Source: Irpex lacteus
Lineage: Eukaryota; Basidiomycota; Agaricomycetes; Polyporales; Irpicaceae
Direction: 5' to 3'
NCBI GenBank assembly: GCA_001986395.2
Contig: MQVO02000064.1
Coordinates: 1-64,000, forward strand
DNA length: 64,000 nucleotides
Shown here: positions 38,112 through 49,798 of the stretch, one piece after another
Layout of the letters: each line of letters begins with the position of its first letter
Position numbering within the stretch: the stretch's first letter is position 1
The notes under the pieces: generated by a model
Databases searched by the model: none
Told to the model about the DNA's origin: nothing
Seen by the model: only the letters and a program-made list of their open reading frames with translations
Translations under genes and position numbers: made by a program

Positions 38112-40642
38112 TTAGGCCGACGGTGAGTCGCGCTTTCCAAGCAGGTACGAGATCGTCTGGAATGCAGCCCACGGTACGAACTCTGCAATGACGAACACCG
38201 TCAGTTATGTTGGTACGTCCGAACATTCGACGACTTACGAGGTGTCATGTGGCCACTAAACGAAAACTCAACATCTACACAAGTTCGTGAGTAAATACGG
38301 TCGATAGTGAATTGTAATGCATGGACAAGAACGTACATGTCAGATTGCGCTCTTGGTGGAAGTTCCCGAACGAGCCCATGTTTTCCACGACGAATGAGTC
38401 TTGCTCAATAGGCGTTTGGAAACCTTGCAAGCCGTTCCACGTCATGTTTCTGCGAGGCAAGGCCACATGTCAGGAGATCCGCGGAGACTCAGCCGTATCA
38501 ATAACATACTGAATAGCGATTCGTGTTCCTTCGGCCACCAAGATGAAATCCTAAACACCAGATTGCTCAGTTGAAGGTGAGTGCAAAGCTGCCCGTGGAA
38601 GTTGAAACGTACCGCCAGTCCATGAACGACCACGGTCCTGAGACTCTTCTCGATGACGTTGGGTAACACGCTCAACGTCGATGCTACGCTCTGATCACGA
38701 CCAGGCTGTCCTTGCGCGTTGACATAGACAGAACCTGAGCTGCAGGTCTCCCAATTGATGTGAGGAGCATGGATTGCACGTTGCACCTGCCAACAGAAGT
38801 CAAATCACGGCTCCTTTCAAAGCATCGAGTGTGCGTACGTCAGTCCTGAGAAGATAAATTAATTATTAATCGATGTAAATAGGCCACGAGTCGGTACATA
38901 CCTGTTGAAGTAGACAAACTGCTGCGTGGACTGTGGGAACCCGATGACGCTCCCTGAGAAATTAACAATGGTCAGTGGACGAGTCAAGATTCATTTCGTA
39001 GAACCACGTACATAGCTTAGGCCATGTGTCAGACACACGATACACATCAAATGCCGGGTTAATCCTATAGAAGATCCAGATTCAGCCACATGCTCTTTTT
39101 CGTCGACTCAGATGAACGAGGTACTCACACAGTAACTTGTTGCTGAATCGGACTATGGAGGCGACAGCTAGGCTGCACGCCAACAGCCTTTGTGACATTG
39201 TCAAAGGTCGCTCCAGCGGGAAGAGGAAGCTGTCCAGCCGGAGGGTAGGTGACAAACTTGTCGAGGTAGTCAGTGTACCCGCACGTGTCAGAGATATTTT
39301 GGAGATGGGCGTAAAAAGACGCGTTGAAGGGGAAGAGGTCTCTGTGTGCTTGAGCGAACCGAAGAGCAGGGATTTCTTGCTGGACCAAGCCCCAAGAGAG
39401 AGAAGGGTCGGCGATCCAGATTCCCTTGAGGTTCAGGTCGACTTCTTTAGGGTGCTCGTAAAGCCAGTTGGCAATGTAAGGAACGTCTGAATGAGGATCA
39501 TCAGCACCGGAACTATGCGCTAGAAGACCTTTCAAAACGTACAAAAGCCAGCATACTGTAAGAGCCATTACGGTAGTCAGCAGTGCTCTGGGCGGTGGGA
39601 CAAGAAGGAAATACGTACGCTTTCACCACTCACGAAGAAGTTGCTTCCCTTTAATTCGTTGAAAACCTCGAGGAACTGGCCCAAGAAACCAGCGACTTGC
39701 TCTGCCAACTGGTCGTCGTTGGTGATGTTCGGTGTTCCTTGAGAGAACCCGGTCTATCGAACGTCATGAGTCGTGCATCACCTTGGCGGTTGACTCCGAG
39801 GCCACTTACTCCAACGGGTTGCTCAACCCAAACTACATTCGCGAGGCTAGTCCAGCTCCAGGGGTTACTGGACGTAAGTGTAAGTAAGTGATATGATTGT
39901 ACCTATGTTCAACGGTTATACTCACGGAGTAGGCTCTGACTGTCCCCATGACCAGGCTAAGTGAAACCGTCGATAATCAAACTTTGTCTCTTGTCTTGTC
40001 ACATGTATACTCACAGATCGGACCGTTCTCTTGTAAGAACCCCTCGAGAGAAGAACAACCGGGCCCACCTTAACCCTCTAATTAGCCACAGTAAATGTGA
40101 ACAGGCTTCTCGTTACGTACCGTTGGTCCAGAAGAGAAGATCATTTGCGTTGGAAGCGTTCGTAGTGGGCCAGAACCTAGTATAACGTCAGTGTCGTGCA
40201 TCGCTTGGTCCATAAAGAAGAGTGAAAATACCAGAAGAACAATTTGCGGGTCTCGTGCGGGTCAGCAGAGATGGGCATGAGACCAGACCAGGAAGGTCCA
40301 GCATCGAAGTTCACTGTTCGCGGATTCGTGTCAGTCATAAATTACAGCCTTTGCCACAATCCGTTCCTTACCCAAAGGTAACTTGGATCCATCGACGAAA
40401 AATTGCTTCGCACGAGGATTCTTGAAAGTAGGCGGGTCGGCTCTCTTGGTCAGAGCTGGAGGCACAGGTGGGCCAAACGAGGGAAAACTCTTTAGCATTT
40501 CCTCTCGTTGCTCGATCTGAAAGTTGACAGCGTCCGCCATGCCTTCCATGGCACTTCCAGAGAAGATGCGAGCATATGTGCCAGAGATGGAGAGACCGCT
40601 CAACGCAGTGAGACGGACAAGGTTGCTGAACAGGGACCTCAT
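38112..40642 (-). CDS. Secreted serine carboxypeptidase, family S10
   Basis: Second S10 peptidase of the window, from a different subfamily. The start at 40642 opens a signal peptide with hydrophobic core LVRLTALSGLSISGTYA. Propeptide-like sequence follows to FFVDGSKLPL. Catalytic elements are complete: FWTNGGPGCSS region, VVWVEQPVGTGFS, the nucleophile GESYAG (split by an intron after GES, near 39640) followed by YVPYIANWLYEHP, VVHGLAD (catalytic Asp) and FSFSGHM (catalytic His). Several N-x-S/T sites (NIS, NVT, NAS) fit a secreted glycoprotein. The last exon reads FVPWAAFQTISYLLGKRD and stops at 38112-38114. Roughly a dozen introns of 50-70 nt. Likely role is extracellular or vacuolar peptide digestion. 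Confidence 0.88.
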
Positions 40643-40900
40643 GGTGCAAAAGCGAAGGAAGACAAGCGAGATTCCTGCGCTGGTACATCATGGGGTCAAA
40701 AAAGCTGTCTTTATATGCGTCGTCGTAGGCGGCGAATAATGCTGAGTTTCGAGCTGCTTCAGCTGGAGGGGCCACCGGTCCAGTCAGATGCATATGGCTT
40801 TCTAATGGTAGATCAGCTTCTGTGGAACTTATTGGGTGGTTCTAGATGAGTATTTGTATAGAAAAAGTAAGTGCGCATGGTAGAGATAAGAAAACGAAGA
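40643..40900. promoter_or_regulatory. Upstream region of secreted S10 gene
   Basis: 258 bp between the S10 start and the end of a small predicted minus-strand gene. No motif assigned. Confidence 0.3.
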
Positions 40901-41242
40901 TCACGAGGGGTCGGAAACGTTCTTGCGAGAGATTCGAGCGGCAGAAGCGAGTGTAGCTGGAGTGATCTTGAGTTGCTTGATACGGAAGTAATGTGGGCAG
41001 CCAAACTACGACATGCAGTTGTTTGTTCGATGCTACCTGCGTGACATGAGTTATCATGACATGTCAGACGTCTCACATCCCCTTACCTTGCAGCCGCGTT
41101 CACCACTCGCAGGGAGATGAAGCAAAAGTACAAGCAGTCTGGGGGAGAGAATACTAAGACGGTCCGCTGGACACGATACGAACCACGCGCCATAGAACAG
41201 TAGAGATTCCGCTACGGCATCATAAGCAGCTTTGGTACTCAT
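40901..41242 (-). CDS. Small hypothetical protein (~86 aa), two exons
   Basis: Not recognised. Exon 41087-41242 begins MSTKAAYDAVAESLLFYGAW and joins in phase (52 codons) to exon 40901-41005, which reads FGCPHYFRIKQLKITPATLA and ends ...NVSDPS. Donor is GTAAGG and acceptor CGTAG. The second exon has a balanced amphipathic composition unlike random ORFs. The acceptor chosen skips an earlier CAG, so an alternative C-terminus is possible. No known domain. Confidence 0.35.
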
Positions 41243-41730
41243 CTTGGATTGTTTCTCTCACAATACGAGAAACGGCGCCAGTATGAGGAGGGATATCCAC
41301 TTTGAATCGCCATATGACGTTTCTATACTGTATTTGCGCACATGATGACCATGGGAATGCGGCGAAATCCTATCGTCACCATGTTCGCAACAGTAGCATC
41401 GAGCACTGACAGCCAATATAAGAAGATCGGCGTGCTAGTCACTAGCTACAGCTACATGAGCTTGGAAATTGAACGGAAGTAGAGAAATATGTTTCAACTT
41501 ACTGCGCTTTGCACAGGCAAGACCGTAGACCTACAAACGCTATGATGAAGGTCATGGTTCGAGTTGAACAATCCACAAAAACCATAAGCGAGCCTGAGTG
41601 ACTCGGTCGCCTAGAATGGAGTTGCGATCAATTGATGCGCCCCTCTGCTTAGTCATACATCAGCAGATTTGCCTCGATCGTTTGGCAATGAGCTCTGAAC
41701 GTCCCGCCCACCACACCTCACGTTCTCAAA
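41243..41730. promoter_or_regulatory. Upstream region of PXR1
   Basis: About 490 bp before the PXR1 start and, divergently, before the small minus-strand gene. No specific element recognised. Confidence 0.35.
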
Positions 41731-43476
41731 ATGGGTCTCGCAGGCAGGAAAGAAAAGCAGCGGATTGGACACGACCCCAGGAATCTGTCATGGGCAGACG
41801 GTACGCGTTACTCTCTATCGTGTCTCAAGACGACTAACAAGGACACCCTTACCGGTATTAGATGCAAGTAAATTTGGTGCTGCATACCTTCAGAAGATGG
41901 GATGGTCTGTCGGTACAGGTCTAGGTGCTGCAGGTGATGGCCGTACTACGCACATAAAGGTGCAGCAAAAGCTCGACATGATGGGCATTGGTGCGGCGCA
42001 CCAGAAAGACCCGAACGGATTAGCGTGGAAGCAAAATAAGGATTTCGAGAATTTATTGAGGCGGCTGAATGCTGGTGGGGATGGAAATGTCGAGGCTGAG
42101 ATGTCGAAGATTGATGGATTTGCGAAGGCTAGTGAGAGTAAGGAGGAGGATGGGGAGGCAGACGGACAGGAGGAGAAGGAAGAGAAGAAGCGTAAACGAG
42201 GGGTGGATGAGGACGATACTGAAGTGCGAAAGAAGAAATCGAAGAAGAGTAAGGGAGGAGACGATGAAGATGGCAAGAAAAAGAAGAAAAAGTCAAAGGA
42301 CAAGTCGAAGCAGTGTGAGGACGAACAATCCACCAAGGCGCGCTCACCATCCCCAGAACCCGTTAAACCTGCCGTAGTCCATGCTCGGCCGTAAGTGTTA
42401 TCCCACCACCCTGTATATCAGGCTGACAGTTCCTTAGACATCGAGCACATCGAGCACGCTTCCTAGCCTCCAAACATCTCGCCTCCAAATCCTCCACCGC
42501 CATTGACGAAATCCTCGGCATATCACGCTCAACATCCGCCACTCCCTACCCCTCCACACCCCTCGACTCTACCTCATCACCAACCCCAACTACCACAGAA
42601 CAAACGGAGAGCCTGAGCCTAGAAAAGTTGACGACATCGACCAAGAGCGTCATGGACTACTTCAAGGAAAAGCTGCTCGCAAAGTCGAGTGGGACGTCCA
42701 CACCCGTCGCTTCTACTTCAACTTCCACGCCGCGGAACGGGCCTGCCGATGAAGAGGACGACGATTACGGTGACAGGCCTCGTGGTGGTCTGGGACTTGG
42801 ATTCAGCAGAGCAGGTCTCGGTGCCAGCTCTTCTACTGCACCGTCCTTCGGGCTTGGGAGTAACGGTGGCATTGGAAGCTCCAAGTTACGCTCAGAGGTT
42901 CAATTCGCAGCTACGGAGCGCGTCGAGGCTGAGAGCAGTGCCTCTATCGGATTGGGCATGTTCTCGCGACTGTCTTCGATGTTCGCGTCTGCGTCGTCTA
43001 CTTCGGTGGTACAGGCTGAGGAGAGCGTGACGGTCGAGACTACGGAGAGGAAGGATGTTGAGGATGCGGAGGAGAAGACAAAGGTGAAGAAGGAGAAGAA
43101 AGAGAAGAAGAGTAAGAAGGGGAAGGAAAAGGCTGTGAGCGAGGAAGCCGAGGTGGAAGAGGTCGCTGAGAAGAAAACGAAGAAAAGCAAGAAGAGAAAG
43201 GACGTTGAGGATGAGCCGTCTAGTGAAGACCCTGCCGAGGAAAAGAGAGCGAAGAAGAAGCGCAAGGAGAAAGATGTAGTGGACGCGGACGTGAACGCTG
43301 AGCCGGTCGTAGCAGGTGAGGTTGAGAAGTCAAGCAAGAAGGCAAAGAAAGAGAAGAAGTCGAAGTCGAAGTCGAAGGTAGAGGAGGAGGTCACTGAGGA
43401 GGTGGATTCCAAGGAGGAGAAGAAGAAAAAGAAAAAGGACAAGTCGTCGAAACGGAAGAGTAGCGAGGAGTCCTAG
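41731..43476 (+). CDS. PXR1: PXR1/GNO1 (PinX1-like) G-patch protein
   Basis: Nucleolar G-patch cofactor. Yeast Gno1/Pxr1 stimulates the DEAH helicase Prp43 in pre-rRNA processing and affects telomerase. Exon 1 (41731-41800) encodes MGLAGRKEKQRIGHDPRNLS and joins in phase to exon 2 (41862 on). The G-patch spans about residues 25-75: KFGAAYLQKMGWSVGTGLG, then HIKVQQKLDMMGIGA. Exon 3 begins after a ~50-nt intron near 42437. The C-terminal half is long and extremely Lys/Glu-rich (many KKEKK and KKSKK blocks), matching the KKE/D tail of Gno1 but expanded; total length about 540 residues, longer than yeast (271). Start chosen because MGLA is the invariant family N-terminus. The antisense Phe/Ser-rich ORFs are shadows of the Lys codons. 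Confidence 0.92.
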
Positions 43477-43744
43477 TTCTATGTAGTATTGTCCATGTGC
43501 GCTGTACCGTCTCTCTTTTCACCTCATGATTTTTAATGCACGACTTGCATGCCTCTTTCACGTCTGCATCCGAGAAGAAGGAACAACACACCGTAAGTAT
43601 TACTATAAGATCGAGTGTACACTCTAAGTACCGTCTACATAGTCTGCGTGCAACAACAACAAAGTTCTATAACCATCCATATACCCGCTTGTCCAGCAAT
43701 ACACCAACTCCCCACCAGCCCTCCATTCAACTCACCCACCCGAA

Positions 43745-46671
43745 CTAATCCCACCGCACCCGCTTCGCATACTCTCTAATATCCGACACAAACGAATCCC
43801 CCACCTCGTCCCCCGCGCCCGTCGCCACCTTCAAAATGAGCTCGTTGAGCGCAGTGTTGCCGAGCACGTCGACGTGGTCCCCCGTCGTCCCGCCTCCTCG
43901 GGGTATAGTCGCGACGGGTTCGTGTGGGAGCTACGCAGGTTCAATGTACGTAGCGTCAGCCAGTCAGACATTGAAGCAAGTAACCACGAGACAGAGAAAC
44001 GCACCTCAACAGTAACAACCTCCATCCCCGCGGGATTCCACCTTCTCCTCTTCCACCCCTCCACACACATCGCCCCCAAACTCAAAAGACTAACAGTCCC
44101 ATCCCCCTCGCCCATCTTCACCCCATTCGTGATCTTCGGACTCACGCCAGGATCCGTATACTCCGAATCGATGTAAATGCGCCGCGAGAGCGGCATATTC
44201 AGAGGGGTACAATCTGTAGTGTTGGACGGCACGCAGGAGGGATCGTGCGCGTCGGGTTGGACGTCGTCGTATTCGTAGGTTCCGCGTGTGTACCAGTACG
44301 ACCTCTCCGTATCCTTTCCCACCCCATACGCACAAACCACCTTCGTACTAGGCGCGTTCGGCAACTGCACCTCAAGCGGATTACTCCACGTCCTCGGGTC
44401 CCTCACTCCGTTCCACCGCAACTTCTCCTCGTCTCTCTCGATACCGAAGGAGTAGTTCGAGGCGACCATGCGTTGGAAATGTGCGGGTGTGCGCTCGAGG
44501 ATCCAGGAGGAGGCGGTGGAGGCTGTCATGTTTAGGGGGAGGTCGTGGGTTTGGGTGACGGGGTGGTGATGCTCTTCTGCGTTTGCGTTTGTTTCTGCGT
44601 TGGACGACGTGTCGCGGAAGGCGATGAGGGAGCCGTGGGTGTGGTCTGCGTTGGAGGGGTCGTCGGGGGCGAAGGTTTCGTTGCCCCATATTGCGTCTCC
44701 TCCCTAGTAAGGAAGTAATTACGCGTGAGTTTGCCACTTTATCAGTTCCTGGAGAACTGAGATGGGTGTGAGGTGTATATGCGTACCTTGATCCACATAC
44801 TCGCGCTCCCCGCCCAACTATGGAACAATTTCCTCCTTTCCTTCCTTGAGAAGAATCGCTCCAGGACTACCGAATGACGATGATCACAGTCGCATCAAAT
44901 TTGGAGGGTAGAAAAAGGGGAGTATGTGTGTGACTCACCATAAGCACCAGCAGGGTTCATCTGCACCGTGTCCTTCATCTCGCCCGACAGGAACGCAGAC
45001 ATCGCTTTGGCCTACACATATAATCACCCATCAATGTCTCACCTTCACTGGAGCACTCCACCATGGCGGGGAGAGAGGAAGGGGAAGGGTGACGTACGAC
45101 TCCCTACAAGATGAGTATGTATGTTAGGATGTGAGGATTATTGGAAGGGAGGGAGGGAGAGGGAATGGAAGGACGTACGAGATGTGTACCAGCAATAGTA
45201 ATCAACGACTCCACATGTTTCTACAAGGTAAAGCGTCTTGTCTATCAGGTAGCTCCACTTCTACAGAGGTCGCAAAGTCATGCGTACCTCGACCCAATCA
45301 GACCCGCCGTTCCCGTGTTCGGGGCTTTCGACCCACTTGAAGCTACCCGTTCCAAGTGAGCTTGCTTAACATAAACAGCATAAGGGGGTAGGGATAGGAC
45401 GTACAAATACTGTCACTCGAACGAGAGAAAGAGAGTTAGTGAGAGTGCTAGAAGGAATGGAAGGTAGAGAACTTACGAGCATGACGGTGCTTCCCATAGA
45501 GTGTGCGACAAGCACAACTCGTTCGTTATGTCTCGTTCTAATGGTATCCTCTCAGGTCAGCGTCCCCAACAGCCAAAAATAGAAAGAGAAATGGCACAAA
45601 GCACTCACTTAAACCCCTCAATCATCCCCTTCAACCTCGAAAAATACCCATCCCTAACCTCCAAATTCCCAAAACTAAGCCTCCAATCATAACTCGCCAT
45701 GCCCAAATTATTCGTACTATCATACCCCACCACCGCCAGATTCTCCACAATCTTCTGCCACAGCCAGTACCCCTGTATGAACATGCTCGCCGCATCGATG
45801 CCCTCCGCCGCGCGCACTTTCGCGTGGGGAGGGTCCAGTCCGGTGAGGGGGTCGAGCATGATGGCGGAGATCCAGCGGTCGCGGTTGAAGGTTACTTGGG
45901 AGAGCATGGAGAAGCCGCCCCACATTTTTTGACGGAAGAAGGGGCGGAAGTCGGGGGAGGTGGACCAGGACTCGAGGCCCTAGCAGTGTGTGTTATTCAT
46001 GTTGATGGTTGTGAGTAAGGGAGAGGGCGACTTACGGTGGATATAATCCCCGGTACGAGAATAACAGGATGCTTCGCACTCAACCCACGTTCCGCAATCG
46101 CCTCGCCGACGGTAAACTCCAACCCATTATTGTTCAGTTTCCACGGTTCGGGTATGTTGCTCTTGAGCCGTCGCCATTCGTTCTCGACGAGGGAGAGATC
46201 GAATTGGGGGAGTTGGGGGAGGGAGAGGCCGGTGCCGAGTTCGAACTCGTCGAGGAGGAGGGCGAGGTGGGTTTGGAAGTCGGTGAAGTCGTTGGGCTGG
46301 ATTAGGATGAAGCCGAGGAGGACTCCCACTGTTATAGAGTGTACGGAGTGAGTAACGAAAGATGAGGGGAGTGGGGGACGTACGTATGATGCCAAGAGGG
46401 AAGAGGAACTTGGCTTTACCATAGAACCTCTGCTCTTGCTTCACACTCCATCAGCCTTCTCTTCCACTAATCACAAACCACCTCTAATACACACCTGCTG
46501 GACCTTATCCCTCCAAGCCTCAACCTTGTCCGCCAACTCCTCCTTCAAACTGTCCACCTCGCCATCATTACGCACGTGTTTGTCCTGCTGAACGACCGCT
46601 GTATCCGAGTCGTGTCGCTTTTTGAGGCTTGTGGATCGTCTTCGCACGGCTGTAGATTGAGAGGCGGACAT
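43745..46671 (-). CDS. LRO1: Phospholipid:diacylglycerol acyltransferase Lro1 (PDAT)
   Basis: Transfers an acyl chain from a phospholipid to diacylglycerol, making triacylglycerol in the ER independently of acyl-CoA; LCAT family. N-terminal cytosolic tail is basic and charged, with MSASQSTAVRRRSTSLKKRH. One membrane span follows: FLFPLGIILGVLLGFILIQP, joined across an intron. Luminal catalytic domain has HPVILVPGIISTGLESW (lid region), WISAIMLDPLTGLDPP, SYDWRLSFGNLE, the nucleophile elbow VVLVAHSMGST, WVEKHVESLITIAGTHLG, YGVGKDTERSYWY, then DGTVSLLSLG (catalytic Asp) and GDHVDVLGN (catalytic His). Stop is 43745-43747. All triad elements are present, so the enzyme should be active. Around ten introns. 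Confidence 0.93.
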
Positions 46672-47113
46672 CTTCGCGAGCCTCCAGCTGTGCGGTGAGT
46701 GTTGTGAGCCAGGCGGTGGTCTGACAGAACGTGTTTCTCGAAAACATAGCGAAACACGTCAACGGCACTCGGCCCGGGCCGGCGAATACACGTCATGATG
46801 GCAGCAACTTCGCCGATCGAGTTCTTCTAGCAATCGATTCTAAACTTTGACTCGTACAGTATGGAAAGCGATTCTAGATCTGACATGACACACTCATGTT
46901 TTCACTCTAGTACTCGCGTGTGTCTGCTATATCTATTGGATTATGCTAGGCTGTCATGTAGTACGAAGATAAGCTTATCTCATGACTCGGTAGCAATACA
47001 GTCAACTCCCTCGCGAACACTCATCAAGTGCGAAGTCTCCTGGTAAGTGGAATGCTTACCTGAACATCGATTTCTGACAGTCGTCATATATCGACTCCCA
47101 ACTTATAGAAAAG
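46672..47113. promoter_or_regulatory. Divergent promoter region LRO1 / DUF985 gene
   Basis: 442 bp between divergent starts. No ORF or clear promoter motif. Confidence 0.35.
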
Positions 47114-48068
47114 ATGGAAGCATTGTTAGGGACGTCACCAGCGACCGCGGTTCCTACTGCTGCTGCCGACATTATCAAACTCTTGAACCTAGAGAAGCAC
47201 CCCGAAGGAGGTGAGCTCCTACAGTAGCCTATGGGATGCGGGATGAACATCGTGCGCCGTGGAGGTTATTTCAGACGAACGCACCAAGAGCCTGCCGAGA
47301 ACCCATCGCCCTATGCCGGTATGAGTCTATCTTCCAAAGAAAACACTTTCTCAATCACATACCTGTATCATGCCACCTGCTTATTATCCCATCCCATTGA
47401 GACAGATGGTCAGCTTCGTCCACTAGCGACGTCCATCTACTACTTCCTCACGGCAGATAGCCCCTCCAGTCTTTTTCACATGAATAAATCTGCGGTAAGC
47501 GACGAATTTCTCGCCATTGCACTTGCCCATCACGACGTCATACTGTGCTTATTACTTACTGCCGTGGATAGACCATGCACGCCATCCACCAAGGTCGCGC
47601 CGAATACACCTTGATTTACCCTGGGACGCCGCCTCGCGTTGAGAAAGTTGTCAGTATCAGGAAGTCCAATTCCAAGTTTTACATCGGCTTACTGTGATTA
47701 TAATTACTGGTCGTGCGTTGTAGATCCTAGGTCTTAACATCGAACGCGGAGAGCAGCTTCAATTGTACGTAGGCTCCAACGTGTGGAAGAAATCCAAACT
47801 GCTCGACGAAGATCTTCAAATCACCGGTGAGCTATCTCACCACTGCTAAGCTCGACTTCACCTTGTTTCGTACTCACCGTGTACGATGTACTTAGACTCC
47901 GACCCATCCCTGTGCGCACACCTCGGATGCCTCATCACAGAAGTCGTATTCCCAGGATTCGTATGGGAAGATCACGCGTATCTTCATAAAGCCGAGTTGG
48001 AACGTATGTGGAGAGATTCGGGGGATGAGGGTGGGTGGAGGGAGTGGGTTTGTTATACGAAGGACTAG
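47114..48068 (+). CDS. DUF985 / cupin-5 family protein
   Basis: Small cupin related to bacterial and plant DUF985 proteins; biochemical role not established. Exon 1 opens with MEALLGTSPATAVPTAAAD and IIKLLNLEKHPEGG, and joins in phase to YFRRTHQEPAE, the conserved LxxHPEGGYFRRT family motif. The next exons give DGQLRPLATSIYYFLTAD, LFHMNKSA, IHQGRAEYTLIYPG, GLNIERGEQLQLYVGSNVWK and LGCLITEVVFPGFVWEDH, which are the cupin strands. The usual metal-ligand cluster EIWHFHxG appears reduced here to ATMHAIHQG, so metal binding is uncertain. Five exons with short introns; the C-terminus is VCYTKD. Confidence 0.82.
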
Positions 48069-48626
48069 GTTCAATTATCAAGTAAGGCGTTGTTGCAAGG
48101 CAAGCCTGAGAGCAATGATTCACTGAGAGTTTGACTGCCTGCGCGGTTTGTTTGCGTCGGTTTGCTCTCAGCAGTGTGCTCCGGATTAGGCAGGTGTGTA
48201 CGTTTGGGAGCGACCAGCAGGACGTCTTCTGCATAATCCGCTGCTATTTCACGTGGGCTGAAGACTGAAGGTTGCATGCAACAAAAGATTGAATAAGATC
48301 AATTAAAAGAGCGACAACAGAGCAGCTACAGATGCTCGTACAAGCCAAGGGAACGAGTAGTGATAGCAAGTACTGCAGTCCATTCAAAGTCCGAATTACA
48401 AACAAAAGCTAAACATCGAGCGACTCAAGGACGCTAGGATATAACAAGAACAAACAGAACTCAACGGCCCCCGCCAAGTCTTATCCTCAGCCAAAACCCA
48501 ACCTCCAACTTCTTAGCCCAGCACGTTTTACGACAGCATTCTAATGATAGTAAAGAAATTATCAGCATACACACACAGCGTAGACTAAATATAGGTACTC
48601 ACGAGAAAGATGCTTTGTTAGCCCAC
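48069..48626. other. Convergent 3' intergenic region
   Basis: About 560 bp between the DUF985 gene and the secreted repeat protein. AT-rich; no supported ORF. Confidence 0.4.
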
Positions 48627-49710
48627 TTAAACAGAAGCCGTTGCAGTAGCAGATGCAGAAGACGCATCAACGCTGTCGGTCGCACTAACTGCATCGCTGG
48701 CAGACACGCTATCAGTCGCAGTTGCACTGGCCTCTGAGGAGCTAACGACGACGGTGGGGTCTGCGCTCACGCTGCTGGCGACGACGGTAGGATCTGCGCT
48801 AACGCTGCTGGCAACGACTGTGGGGTCTGCGCTGGCACTGCTAGCGACGATGGTGGGATCTGCGCTGACGGCGCTGCTAGCGACGACGGTGGGGTCTGCG
48901 CTGACGCTGCTAGCTACAACGGTAGGGTCTGCGCTAACGCTGCTAGCGACGGCAGTGGGGTCTGCGCTGACGGCGCTGCTGACGACGACGGTGGGGTCTG
49001 CGCTAACACTGCTGGCGACGACAGTGGGCACCGCACTAGGGTCAGGTCCACCAACAGCCGAGGCACCACGACTGTGGCTTCTAAAGCCAGAGGGCGCAAA
49101 GCCGCCGCTACGCGGTCCACCACTGGGGAACCCACTCCAATGTCCATGGGGTCCATCAGGTCTAGGATATCCCCCTCCGACAAAGGCACCGCTACCAGTA
49201 GGAACTGACATGGGGGTGAACGTCCTGGAGCCGGAGTGGGAGTGAGCGGAAAGTCCACTGGGACGGTGGTGGAAGGAAGAACGGGCACCCGAGGGGTCGG
49301 GAGCGGGGATGTCGCTAGCGGTAGGAGGCGCTTGAGGGTCCAAGATCGAAGAAGGCGCATCAGTGGCAGTGGGAACGACGAGGATTGAGGTGGCGTTCGC
49401 GGTGGAAGGGTCTGAGATCGCGCTGGTAGGATCTACCGCGGGAGCGGAAGAGGAGACGTCTACGGTTTGAATGACGAGATCCGAGGAGGAAGTGTCGGTT
49501 GGAAGTATGACAGCGGATGAAGAGACCTCTACCACACTGGTGGGGACAGAACTACTGACGGCATCCTAATGTATGCATGCAATGGATTAGAGACGTGTCG
49601 GCCGGGGTACATGTGCGAGGTGGACTTACAGCCTGAGCGATAGGGCTTGTGAACGCGACTTGGTTGAGGGTCGCGATGACGACGCAGAAGGTAGCAAGGC
49701 GAGCGAACAT
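48627..49710 (-). CDS. Secreted Ser/Ala/Val-rich protein with tandem repeats
   Basis: Function unknown. Exon 1 (start 49708-49710) encodes a signal peptide with hydrophobic core LATFCVVIATLNQVAFTSP, joined in phase across a short intron to DAVSSSVPTSVVEVSSS. The mature protein is Ser/Thr/Ala/Pro-rich, with a central Gly/His/Pro/Ser segment (GGGYPRPDGPHGHWSGFPSG), then nine tandem copies of an 11-12 residue unit with consensus SADPTVVASSV, then an Ala/Ser/Thr tail ending SASATATASV. The composition suggests heavy O-mannosylation and a cell-wall or matrix location. No hydrophobic GPI-attachment C-terminus is visible, so GPI anchoring is not supported. The 163-codon ORF on the opposite strand is only the repeat read backwards. 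Confidence 0.8.
48740..49030 (-). repeat. Coding tandem repeat, ~33-36 bp unit, nine copies
   Basis: Nine units encoding variants of SADPTVVASSV; two unit lengths alternate irregularly because some copies carry one extra Ala codon (SSAV versus SSV). Recent expansion is suggested by the high similarity between units at DNA level. Confidence 0.85.
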
Positions 49711-49790
49711 TGTGAGGAGTAAGTTGAGGTGCTTGTTTTTGGTGAAGTAAGAAGTGAGGAATGGACGAGCAAAAGCCTCACAAAGTGATA

Positions 49791-49798
49791 CTTTTATA
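49791..49798 (-). promoter_or_regulatory. TATA box of the secreted repeat-protein gene
   Basis: TATAAAAG on the coding strand, 81 bp upstream of the ATG. Good match to the consensus and typical of highly regulated fungal genes. Confidence 0.6.

Noticed and set aside
31457..40642. MFS transporters plus secreted peptidase as a metabolite or nutrient gene cluster
   Set aside because: Same strand and adjacent, but tandem duplication explains the transporters, and no biosynthetic enzyme or regulator accompanies them.
42900..43442. 180-codon minus-strand ORF rich in Phe and Ser
   Set aside because: Antisense of the AAG/GAG-rich Lys/Glu tail of PXR1; composition follows from codon bias.
48754..49245. 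163-codon + strand ORF reading GSALTLLATTV repeats
   Set aside because: Exact reverse of the coding tandem repeat of the minus-strand secreted protein; no start context or signal of its own.
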